The position numbers and the translations under genes were made by a program. The notes under the pieces are model-generated. The model was not told the origin of the DNA. It did not search any database and saw only the letters and a list, made by a program, of their open reading frames with translations. Positions 1-5,300 of a stretch of 7,119 nucleotides of DNA are shown here, piece after piece. Origin of the DNA: an uncultured Taibaiella sp. (lineage in GTDB: Bacteria; Bacteroidota; Bacteroidia; Chitinophagales; Chitinophagaceae); NCBI GenBank assembly GCA_946886975.1, contig CAMPJV010000133.1, forward strand, positions 1 through 7,119, given 5' to 3'. Each line of letters opens with the position of its first letter. Position 1 is the stretch's first letter.

Positions 1-97
1 TGTATCGCTCCTGGTCATCGTCGGTGGGCTCGGGCTCTATGCGGCAATCGATAAGTCCGTGCGGTGAGTTCAGGCTAAGCTCAATAGGTTCCTGCAT
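1..97 (-). CDS. Hypothetical protein, N-terminal fragment (runs off left edge)
   Basis: An open frame of 32 codons begins at an ATG at 97-95 and runs leftward out of the window. The N-terminus starts MQEPIELSLNSPHG and becomes acidic (EPEPTDDDQERY), with no signal peptide, so a cytoplasmic protein is suggested. A TATTTTTG box lies just 4 bases upstream of the ATG on the same strand (102-109), which matches the Bacteroidota -7 element and very short leader seen in this phylum. The gene would be divergent from the cyclotransferase. I do not recognise the family from so short a piece. The opposite strand of the same bases reads as a hydrophobic tail ending at 67, so the strand assignment is favoured by promoter and start but not proven. 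Confidence 0.5.
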   Translation of the reverse strand, partial: MQEPIELSLNSPHGLIDCRIEPEPTDDDQERY

Positions 98-101
98 AGA
101 G

Positions 102-109
102 CAAAAATA
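102..109 (-). promoter_or_regulatory. Putative -7 promoter element (TATTTTTG)
   Basis: On the minus strand these bases read TATTTTTG, a full match to the Bacteroidota TAnnTTTG -7 consensus, ending 4 bases before the ATG of the leftward gene at 97. No good -33 TTG was found at the expected spacing upstream, so this rests on the -7 box and its position only. Confidence 0.45.
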
Positions 110-162
110 GGGGTTAGGCAGGTGAATCATTGCTGACTAAGCGATACGAACTGAAAGGCACC

Positions 163-170
163 TATATTTA
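163..170 (+). promoter_or_regulatory. Possible -7 promoter element (TATATTTA) for the cyclotransferase
   Basis: TATATTTA differs from the Bacteroidota TAnnTTTG consensus only at the last base and lies 35 bp before the preferred ATG at 206. No TTG is found at the usual spacing upstream; the nearest, at 130-132, is about 30 bp away. The call is tentative. If correct, transcription begins after the ATG at 170, which rules that codon out as the start. Confidence 0.3.
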
Positions 171-205
171 TGACAGTTTTCAAGACTACTAATGTGCCTG
201 GAGCA

Positions 206-1045
206 ATGAATTATAAACACTGGATTTTACTATGCTGCGTAGTGACAATGACGATGGTGTCCTGTAAAGACAATGAGCGAGAAAGTGGGGATGTGGAAGA
301 GGAGACCAATGGAGAAGCGCCTGCGACGCCTAAACAACTGACATACTCATTTGTTGGGACCCTGCCCCATGATACTACTTCCTTTACCGAAGGCCTTCTG
401 ATACATGAGGGGAAATTGTACGAAAGTACCGGATCGCCGGAGGATATGCCTAACACACGGTCGGTGTTTGGAGAGGTAGACAAGGCGACAGGGAAGATAG
501 AGGTAAAGGCTGAACTGGACAGAAGGCAATACTTCGGTGAGGGGATTACGTTTCTGAATGGTAAGGTGTACATGCTGACCTACGAAACCAAAATAGGGTT
601 CATCTATGACGCAGAGACATTTAAGAAAGTCGGAGAGTTCAGGTTCCCGTCGAAGGAGGGATGGGGTATGACTACTGACGGTACACACCTGATCATGAGC
701 GATGGAACAAGCAGCCTGACATGGCTGGAGCCGGGTACGTTTAGAACGGTAAAGACGCTGGAGGTGACTGATGAACGGGGACCTGTAAAGTATCTGAACG
801 AGCTTGAGTACATAAAAGGTTCGATCTACGCGAATGCTTATACCACCAACACAATCGTGAAAATAGACCCTGAGAGTGGTAAGGTGACGGGCAGGCTGGA
901 CCTGACGAAGCTTGCCCAGCAGGCGGAGGCGAAGTATCATGGCTCCCTTGAAATGAATGGAATAGCGTACGATCCTGCGGATGATACGATTTACTTCACA
1001 GGGAAAATGTGGCCCTATATCTTTAAGATATCAGTTGCTGACTAG
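206..1045 (+). CDS. Glutaminyl-peptide cyclotransferase, plant-type beta-propeller, lipoprotein
   Basis: The enzyme cyclises N-terminal glutamine of peptides and proteins to pyroglutamate, releasing ammonia. The 279-residue product matches the single-domain beta-propeller glutamine cyclotransferase family (papaya QC type, PF05096). Numbered from the ATG at 206, the family landmarks are FTEGL (60-64, holding a conserved Glu), ESTG (73-76), FGEGI (110-114), EGWGMTTDG (151-159), MSDGT (164-168), LNELEYIKG (197-205), NGIAYDP (251-257) and TGKMWP (265-270). A lipoprotein signal precedes it: a hydrophobic stretch ending in the lipobox MVSC with the lipidated Cys at 20, then an acidic linker. The product should be membrane-anchored and face the periplasm. 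The frame is open from an ATG at 170, but that start would put 12 extra residues before the signal and overlaps a TATATTTA box, so 206 is preferred. It lies 84 bp upstream of a secreted DUF3108 gene on the same strand, which has its own promoter. All family motifs appear intact. Confidence 0.93.
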   Translation: MNYKHWILLCCVVTMTMVSCKDNERESGDVEEETNGEAPATPKQLTYSFVGTLPHDTTSFTEGLLIHEGKLYESTGSPEDMPNTRSVFGEVDKATGKIEVKAELDRRQYFGEGITFLNGKVYMLTYETKIGFIYDAETFKKVGEFRFPSKEGWGMTTDGTHLIMSDGTSSLTWLEPGTFRTVKTLEVTDERGPVKYLNELEYIKGSIYANAYTTNTIVKIDPESGKVTGRLDLTKLAQQAEAKYHGSLEMNGIAYDPADDTIYFTGKMWPYIFKISVAD

Positions 1046-1091
1046 CGGGGTTTCTTAACAAAGCTAGAACGTTTAAAAGATTAACATACGT

Positions 1092-1099
1092 TAACTTTG
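1092..1099 (+). promoter_or_regulatory. Bacteroidota -7 promoter element (TAACTTTG) for the DUF3108 gene
   Basis: TAACTTTG is a full match to TAnnTTTG, placed 30 bp before the ATG at 1130 in the gap after the cyclotransferase. A weak GTTTAA at 1071-1076 lies near the -33 position. This indicates that the DUF3108 gene can be transcribed independently of the cyclotransferase. Confidence 0.55.
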
Positions 1100-1129
1100 C
1101 AGTTCTGAAGTGATTGAAACCCGTAGCGT

Positions 1130-1969
1130 ATGAATTCAACTAGAACACCACATTTTACACTTAGATCTCCTATCATTGCTGCTGCATTCCTGGGACTCCT
1201 TTTCGGCAGCCAAATACTTAGCCCAACCAGTGCAGCAGCGCAGAATAACTACTTGCCAACGGATGCGTTCAAGCATGGAGAGAAGATAACCTTTACTGTG
1301 TTCTACAATGTAATTGGCATGTATGTGAACGCCGGGACGGCTGTGCTGACCACCAAGAAAGAGAAGTATAATAACGCGACGGCCTACCACGTGGTGGCAG
1401 AAGGAGTCACCAACAAGAAATACGACTGGATATTTAAGGTGAGAGACAGGTATGAGAGCTACTTTGACAGCGAGACGCTAAAGCCCTACAAGTTCGCCAG
1501 GGATGTAAACGAAGGTGATGTGAGCTTTAAAGAGGAGGTGCATTTCAACAGGAAGAACAACACGGCGGTGTCCAACAACAAGGCGTATAAGGTGCCTCAT
1601 GGCGTGATGGATGTGATCAATGCCATGTTCTATGCACGTAATATAGACTACAATGCATACAATGTTGGCGACAAGGTTTCGTTCAGCATGTTCCTGGACA
1701 ACCAGGTTTACAACATGTATATCCGCTACATGGGAAAGGAGGAAGTGAAAACAAGATATGGCACATTCCGCGCTATTAAGCTAAAGCCATTGCTCCTGAA
1801 GGGCAGTATATTTGAAGGTGGGGAAAAGATGACGCTGTGGGTGACTGACGATGCAAACCACATACCTGTAAGGGTTGAAACAAAGATAGCCGTGGGCAGC
1901 GTGAAGGTGGACATGATGGACTATGAGAACATCAAGCACCCACTAAGGTCCTTAATTGCTATTCGATAA
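1130..1969 (+). CDS. DUF3108 domain-containing secreted protein
   Basis: The 279-residue product resembles the DUF3108 family (PF11306), a group of exported beta-rich proteins of unknown biochemical role that is common in Bacteroidota and Proteobacteria. An N-terminal signal peptide is clear: basic residues, a hydrophobic segment at about 15-30, and a signal peptidase I site TSAAA|Q between residues 37 and 38. The mature protein would have about 242 residues and an N-terminal Gln. Family-like features include the repeated strand region from GEKITFTVFYNVIGMYV (50-66) and the C-terminal block with RYGTFRAIKLKP (209-220), LWVTDDANHIPVRVE (236-250) and the following IAVGSVKVDM strand. There is no lipobox and no second membrane segment, so it is probably soluble in the periplasm or outer-membrane associated. 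The upstream region lacks a Shine-Dalgarno sequence, which is usual for the phylum. A strong terminator follows. Function is unknown. Confidence 0.88.
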   Translation: MNSTRTPHFTLRSPIIAAAFLGLLFGSQILSPTSAAAQNNYLPTDAFKHGEKITFTVFYNVIGMYVNAGTAVLTTKKEKYNNATAYHVVAEGVTNKKYDWIFKVRDRYESYFDSETLKPYKFARDVNEGDVSFKEEVHFNRKNNTAVSNNKAYKVPHGVMDVINAMFYARNIDYNAYNVGDKVSFSMFLDNQVYNMYIRYMGKEEVKTRYGTFRAIKLKPLLLKGSIFEGGEKMTLWVTDDANHIPVRVETKIAVGSVKVDMMDYENIKHPLRSLIAIR

Positions 1970-1998
1970 AAGCAATAGAAATGTTGGTATCAATACTG

Positions 1999-2026
1999 GT
2001 CCGGAGACGCTGTTCTCCGGACTTTT
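1999..2026 (+). terminator. Intrinsic terminator after the DUF3108 gene
   Basis: A perfect 9-bp GC-rich stem (GTCCGGAGA at 1999-2007 and TCTCCGGAC at 2014-2022) with a 6-base loop is followed directly by TTTT. It sits in the 59-bp gap between two convergent genes. On the opposite strand the stem is followed by AGTATT rather than a T run, so it should terminate rightward transcription best. Confidence 0.88.
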
Positions 2027-2028
2027 GC

Positions 2029-4221
2029 TTATAGCTTTAGGAGCCCCATTCTGTAGAGTGTGTTGACCGGCTTGTTATCCCAGAAGAGCTCGAAGTCCTG
2101 AAGACCTGCGGCCTCATAGCTTTCCTTTACCTCCTGCCAGCTGAGTTGCTTCATATTATTCACTGACAACTGCGGGAGTATTTCGGATAGCCACATGCCC
2201 TGTTGCCGGTCGACCTGGATGGTCATGCTTTCCTTTTTTCCCTGGAATGTGAGAGCAGCCATTTCCCATTGATTGCCTTTCTTCGACTTTGTGTAATACT
2301 CAATAATGGGAGGCTTTCCCAGCCATACGATCTTTGCTGTTGGTTTTGCTGAGGTGTATTCTTCCTCAGATAGCGCCTGTCGGATAAACTCAGGAGTCAC
2401 GCTGGGTTTGGGGACCTTAAAGTCAAACCATTTGTGGAGGGGGTAGTCGAAGCAAGCGCCATGCATGTAGTTGAGCAACGACTTTTTCAGTCCGTAGCTG
2501 AATGTATCATGATCGGCACCTGTGGGGTCTATATGTACAATATCGTTGTTAGCAAATGTACCCACTACCTCTGTCTGCTTTTTTACATTGTACCTCTCTG
2601 GATACTGCCCCACCGGACTGTGAGCGGTCATTGCAAACTGATGCCAAAAAGCTGATTGGAGCACGCCAGCCTCAAACATTTGGCGCACCATTTCGAGAGA
2701 ATCTATTGTCTCCTGGGCGGTTTGAGTAGGAAACCCATACATCAGGTAAGCATGCACCATTATGCCAGCTTCTGTGAAGTGCCTGTTTACTCTCGCCACC
2801 TGTGCGACGGTTATACCCTTTTGAATGAGGAGAAGCAGCCGATCGGAAGCTACCTCGAGTCCTCCTGAAACTGCGATGCAACCAGAGGCCTTCAATAACA
2901 AACAGAGGTCCCGCGTAAAGCTCTTCTCGAAACGGATGTTTGCCCACCAGGAAACAACAAGCCTTCTCCTGATGATCTCCAATGCAAGACCTCGCATCAG
3001 AGCGGGTGGTGCAGCCTCGTCCACGAAATGAAACCCTGTCTGGCCTGTCTGTGCAATGATCTCTTCCATCCTGTCGCACAGCAGGGAAGCAGCTATGGGC
3101 TCGTAGAGCTTAATGTAGTCCAGGGTAATATCGCAGAACGTGCACTTACCCCAGTAGCATCCATGTGCCATAGTCAGCTTGTTCCATCTGCCATCGCTCC
3201 AAAGGCTATGCATAGGGTTGACGACTTCTATTGCCGATATATATTCAGTGAGCCAGAAGTCAGAGTAATCTGGCGTACCTACCTGCCCCTGCCTGTAGTC
3301 GCTGCAAGCCTGATTATTGATGTAGGTGACCTTACCGTTGCTAAGGGTAAACGTTCGCTTCAGCTCATTGATGGTCTTAGTTCCCTCCACGTAACCAACG
3401 AGGTTTTCTATAGGCGCCTCGCCGTCATCCAGGGTTATGAAGTCAAAGAACTCGAAGACTCGTGGATCAGACAGCGACCTTAGCTCCGTATTAGCAAAGC
3501 CGCCACCCATTACCACTTTCACGTGAGGGTAATGTTGTCTTATCCATTGTCCGCAGCGGAGGGAGGTGTACAGGTTTCCTGGAAAGGGAACAGAAATGGC
3601 TACAAGTTTAGGCTGCACGATGGCCATTCTTTGTTTCAGTATGCTAATCAGCAAGCTATCAATAAAGGTATATTCCTGCTGGAGAGAGTCATATAACTCA
3701 TCGAAAGAATTAGCTGACCTACCAAGCCTTTCCGCATAGCGGCTAAACCCGAAATGATCGTCCACGCATTCCTTTATCAGGTCAGAGAGATCCTCCAGGT
3801 ACATAGTCGCAATGTGCTTCGCTTTGTCCTGTATGCCCATGCTGCCAAAGGCCCAGTTCAAGTCATCTATCTGCTCAAATCTCGATGCTTCCGGCAGGAA
3901 ATCCCGTTTGCATATTAACTGTGCAAGTGTAGGGTTCTTCCCCTGGAGAAAGGAGATTACAGAATCAATGGTACTGATGTAGTCGTCTTTCAGGGAAAGT
4001 ATCCTGAGTGCATTAGGGGAAAACTCCTGCCTGTCTATTCTGCTAAACAGATCTATCAGGCCCTGTCGACAGAATAATGCAAGCGTGACCTCTATGCCGA
4101 GATCTGCCTGAAAGGAACTGATCTGCTTCGTGTTTAGGAAGCCCTTCAGGTAAGCCGTGGCCGGATATGGCGTATTAAGCTGCGTAAAAGGCGGTGTGAA
4201 CAGGAAGACCGTGGCACTCAA
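2029..4221 (-). CDS. B12-binding-domain radical SAM protein
   Basis: A large iron-sulfur enzyme expected to cleave S-adenosylmethionine and start radical chemistry; its substrate cannot be deduced. Numbered from the preferred start (730 residues), the N-terminus carries LFTPPFTQLNTPYPATAYLK (7-26), typical of this family. A mostly helical stretch follows to about 200. A Rossmann-like cobalamin-type domain spans roughly 205-280 (VAISVPFPG, VVMGGGFANTEL, then FITLDDGEAP). The radical SAM core spans about 340-550. Its cluster motif is GCYWGKCTFCD with cysteines at 355, 360 and 363, so the spacing is CX4CX2C rather than CX3CX2C. FHFVDEA and SGGLEVASDRLL fit later strands of the barrel. About 170 C-terminal residues look like an extra domain I do not recognise. 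No DxHxxG cobalamin-ligand motif is visible. The frame is open from a TTG at 4242, but that codon is part of a TACTTTTG promoter box, so the in-frame TTG at 4221 is preferred. It stands alone, convergent with DUF3108 and divergent from PPK2. Confidence 0.87.
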   Translation of the reverse strand: MSATVFLFTPPFTQLNTPYPATAYLKGFLNTKQISSFQADLGIEVTLALFCRQGLIDLFSRIDRQEFSPNALRILSLKDDYISTIDSVISFLQGKNPTLAQLICKRDFLPEASRFEQIDDLNWAFGSMGIQDKAKHIATMYLEDLSDLIKECVDDHFGFSRYAERLGRSANSFDELYDSLQQEYTFIDSLLISILKQRMAIVQPKLVAISVPFPGNLYTSLRCGQWIRQHYPHVKVVMGGGFANTELRSLSDPRVFEFFDFITLDDGEAPIENLVGYVEGTKTINELKRTFTLSNGKVTYINNQACSDYRQGQVGTPDYSDFWLTEYISAIEVVNPMHSLWSDGRWNKLTMAHGCYWGKCTFCDITLDYIKLYEPIAASLLCDRMEEIIAQTGQTGFHFVDEAAPPALMRGLALEIIRRRLVVSWWANIRFEKSFTRDLCLLLKASGCIAVSGGLEVASDRLLLLIQKGITVAQVARVNRHFTEAGIMVHAYLMYGFPTQTAQETIDSLEMVRQMFEAGVLQSAFWHQFAMTAHSPVGQYPERYNVKKQTEVVGTFANNDIVHIDPTGADHDTFSYGLKKSLLNYMHGACFDYPLHKWFDFKVPKPSVTPEFIRQALSEEEYTSAKPTAKIVWLGKPPIIEYYTKSKKGNQWEMAALTFQGKKESMTIQVDRQQGMWLSEILPQLSVNNMKQLSWQEVKESYEAAGLQDFELFWDNKPVNTLYRMGLLKL

Positions 4222-4239
4222 GGAATAATGTTTAGTCTG

Positions 4240-4247
4240 CAAAAGTA
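4240..4247 (-). promoter_or_regulatory. Bacteroidota -7 promoter element (TACTTTTG) for the radical SAM gene
   Basis: On the minus strand these bases read TACTTTTG, a full TAnnTTTG match, 18 bp upstream of the TTG at 4221. A -33 TTG at normal spacing is not evident. The box includes the outermost possible start codon (TTG at 4242-4240), so that codon would not be transcribed, which moves the likely start inward. Confidence 0.5.
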
Positions 4248-4266
4248 TTTCTAATAAATGAAACGT

Positions 4267-4293
4267 CTCTTAAAGGCGCTATTTGCTTAAGAG
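4267..4293. promoter_or_regulatory. Inverted repeat CTCTTAA-N13-TTAAGAG, possible operator
   Basis: A perfect 7-bp dyad (4267-4273 and 4287-4293) separated by 13 bases lies between the divergent radical SAM and PPK2 genes, upstream of both putative promoters. The arrangement resembles a two-half-site regulator target, but no regulator gene is in view and the function is inferred only from symmetry and place. Confidence 0.35.
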
Positions 4294-4308
4294 GTATAAT
4301 AGTTATAC
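4294..4308. promoter_or_regulatory. 15-bp palindrome GTATAATAGTTATAC, possible operator
   Basis: A perfect 6-bp dyad around a 3-base centre directly abuts the previous inverted repeat and immediately precedes the TAACTTCA box (4309-4316) proposed for PPK2. A protein bound here would cover the area just upstream of the -7 element. AT-rich DNA yields palindromes by chance more often, so confidence is limited. Confidence 0.35.
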
Positions 4309-4316
4309 TAACTTCA
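4309..4316 (+). promoter_or_regulatory. Possible -7 promoter element (TAACTTCA) for PPK2
   Basis: TAACTTCA matches TAnnTTTG at six of eight positions, counting the two free ones, and lies 22 bp before the ATG at 4339. A TTTG at 4282-4285 lies upstream at a spacing of about 23 bp, somewhat longer than usual. This is a weak candidate. Confidence 0.3.
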
Positions 4317-4338
4317 TAGCTATCATCAACCAGCCGAA

Positions 4339-5256
4339 ATGGACAAAGACAAGCACAGCAAGAAGCTTTCTGACTACATCGACACACTAAGAGTGAAGCC
4401 AGGCAGCAAAATATCGCTCAAAGAAGACTATAGTACTGAGGCGAATAAAGAGATCATAACCAAAGAAGAGGCGGAGGGACTACTACAGGAAAGTCTAGAA
4501 ACGCTCTCTGATCTGCAGGAAAAACTATATGCTCATAACAGGTATGGTGTGCTCATCGTGCTCCAGGCCATGGACGCATCGGGCAAGGACAGCATGATAA
4601 AGCACGTGTATTCCGGCCTGAACCCACAGGGTGTAAGAGTCACAAGTTTCAAGCAACCCTCACTGGAAGAGCTGGATCATGACTTTCTCTGGCGTCATCA
4701 TAAAGCGCTCCCTGCACGCGGAGAGATAGCTATATTCAACAGGTCTCACTATGAGAATGTACTTATTACAAGAGTGCACCCGGAGTTTATCCTCGGCGAG
4801 CATCTTCCTGGGATTCAAGCTGTTGAGGATATCACCAAGGCGCTCTGGGAAAAACGATACAAACAGATAAACGGCTTTGAAGAAGTCGTCGCGGAGAGCG
4901 GCACCCTGATCCTGAAGTTCTTCCTCTATCTCTCTAAAAAAGAACAGAAGAAACGCTTTCTTGAACGGCTTGAGAGGAAATCGAAGAACTGGAAATTCTC
5001 AGCTCAGGACGTAGAGGAGCGAAAGCAGTGGCATAAGTATATGGAGGCATACGAGGATATGCTAAGTGCAACATCATCCGACCACGCGCCCTGGTTTGTG
5101 CTGCCTGCAGACAACAAATGGTTTACAAGGCTCGCCATGGGAATGATACTTAACCGTGAGCTGCAGAAGCTGGATATAGAATACCCTTCACTTCCTGAGG
5201 ACCAGCAACGGGACCTAAAGGACATTAGGGCGAAGCTCCTGGCAGAAGAAGACTAG
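4339..5256 (+). CDS. ppk2: Polyphosphate kinase 2, class III-like (polyP:nucleotide phosphotransferase)
   Basis: A cytoplasmic enzyme that transfers phosphate between inorganic polyphosphate and nucleotides. Class III members phosphorylate both nucleoside mono- and diphosphates, so they can make ATP from AMP plus polyphosphate. The 305-residue length and whole sequence fit a single-domain PPK2. The Walker A motif is AMDASGKD (77-84) with Lys 83. NPQGVRVTSFK (95-105) follows, then LWRHHKALPARGEIAIFNRS (117-136) leading into the Walker B region with SHYENVL. RVHPE lies at 145-149. The basic lid region includes KKRFLERLERKSKNWKFS (204-221), and the C-terminal signature is APWFVLPADNKWFTR (250-264). 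From memory it is closely similar to the Cytophaga hutchinsonii class III enzyme, whose Walker A reads AMDAAGKDG. Here Ala is replaced by Ser and the Gly after KD by Ser. No Shine-Dalgarno sequence is visible. It lies 44 bp upstream of a co-directional RNA helicase gene. Confidence 0.95.
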   Translation: MDKDKHSKKLSDYIDTLRVKPGSKISLKEDYSTEANKEIITKEEAEGLLQESLETLSDLQEKLYAHNRYGVLIVLQAMDASGKDSMIKHVYSGLNPQGVRVTSFKQPSLEELDHDFLWRHHKALPARGEIAIFNRSHYENVLITRVHPEFILGEHLPGIQAVEDITKALWEKRYKQINGFEEVVAESGTLILKFFLYLSKKEQKKRFLERLERKSKNWKFSAQDVEERKQWHKYMEAYEDMLSATSSDHAPWFVLPADNKWFTRLAMGMILNRELQKLDIEYPSLPEDQQRDLKDIRAKLLAEED

Positions 5257-5283
5257 CTGCTCATCCGAAGTTAAGATTAAGCC

Positions 5284-5291
5284 TATCTTCG
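5284..5291 (+). promoter_or_regulatory. Possible -7 promoter element (TATCTTCG) for the helicase
   Basis: TATCTTCG has one mismatch to TAnnTTTG and lies 9 bp before the ATG at 5301, in the 44-bp gap after PPK2. No -33 TTG is found at the usual distance. It may allow helicase transcription separate from PPK2; otherwise the two genes are an operon, since no terminator is seen between them. Confidence 0.3.
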
Positions 5292-5300
5292 CTGCATACT

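Noticed and set aside
2..67. Plus-strand reading ending VIVGGLGLYAAIDKSVR, which looks like the last membrane helix of a protein
   Set aside because: The opposite strand has an ATG start with a full TAnnTTTG box just upstream, and hydrophobic readings arise easily opposite acidic coding sequence. It remains an alternative that only the sequence to the left could settle.
170..205. Twelve-codon N-terminal extension of the cyclotransferase from the ATG at 170
   Set aside because: It would place polar residues ahead of a well-formed lipoprotein signal, and the ATG overlaps a possible -7 box. The ATG at 206 gives a normal signal peptide.
347..940. Long antisense open frame (197 codons) across the cyclotransferase
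   Set aside because: It lies entirely within a gene with clear family motifs on the other strand, and its translation shows no recognisable domain. It is a shadow frame.
1970..2030. AAGCAA and TTGCTT flanking the terminator as an extended stem
   Set aside because: The 6-bp match is separated from the main stem by about 23 unpaired bases on one side and is probably chance.
3028..3483. Open frame of 151 codons on the plus strand within the radical SAM gene
   Set aside because: It overlaps the conserved cysteine motif on the minus strand and has no recognisable protein features.
4295..4300. TATAAT as a classical sigma-70 -10 box for PPK2
   Set aside because: No -35 TTGACA-like element lies 16-18 bp upstream, and Bacteroidota use a different -7 consensus. 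The bases are better explained as part of the palindrome.
5266..5291. CGAAG...CTTCG pairing between PPK2 and the helicase as a terminator
   Set aside because: The stem is only 5 bp with a 16-base loop and no T run follows, so it does not support termination between the two genes.
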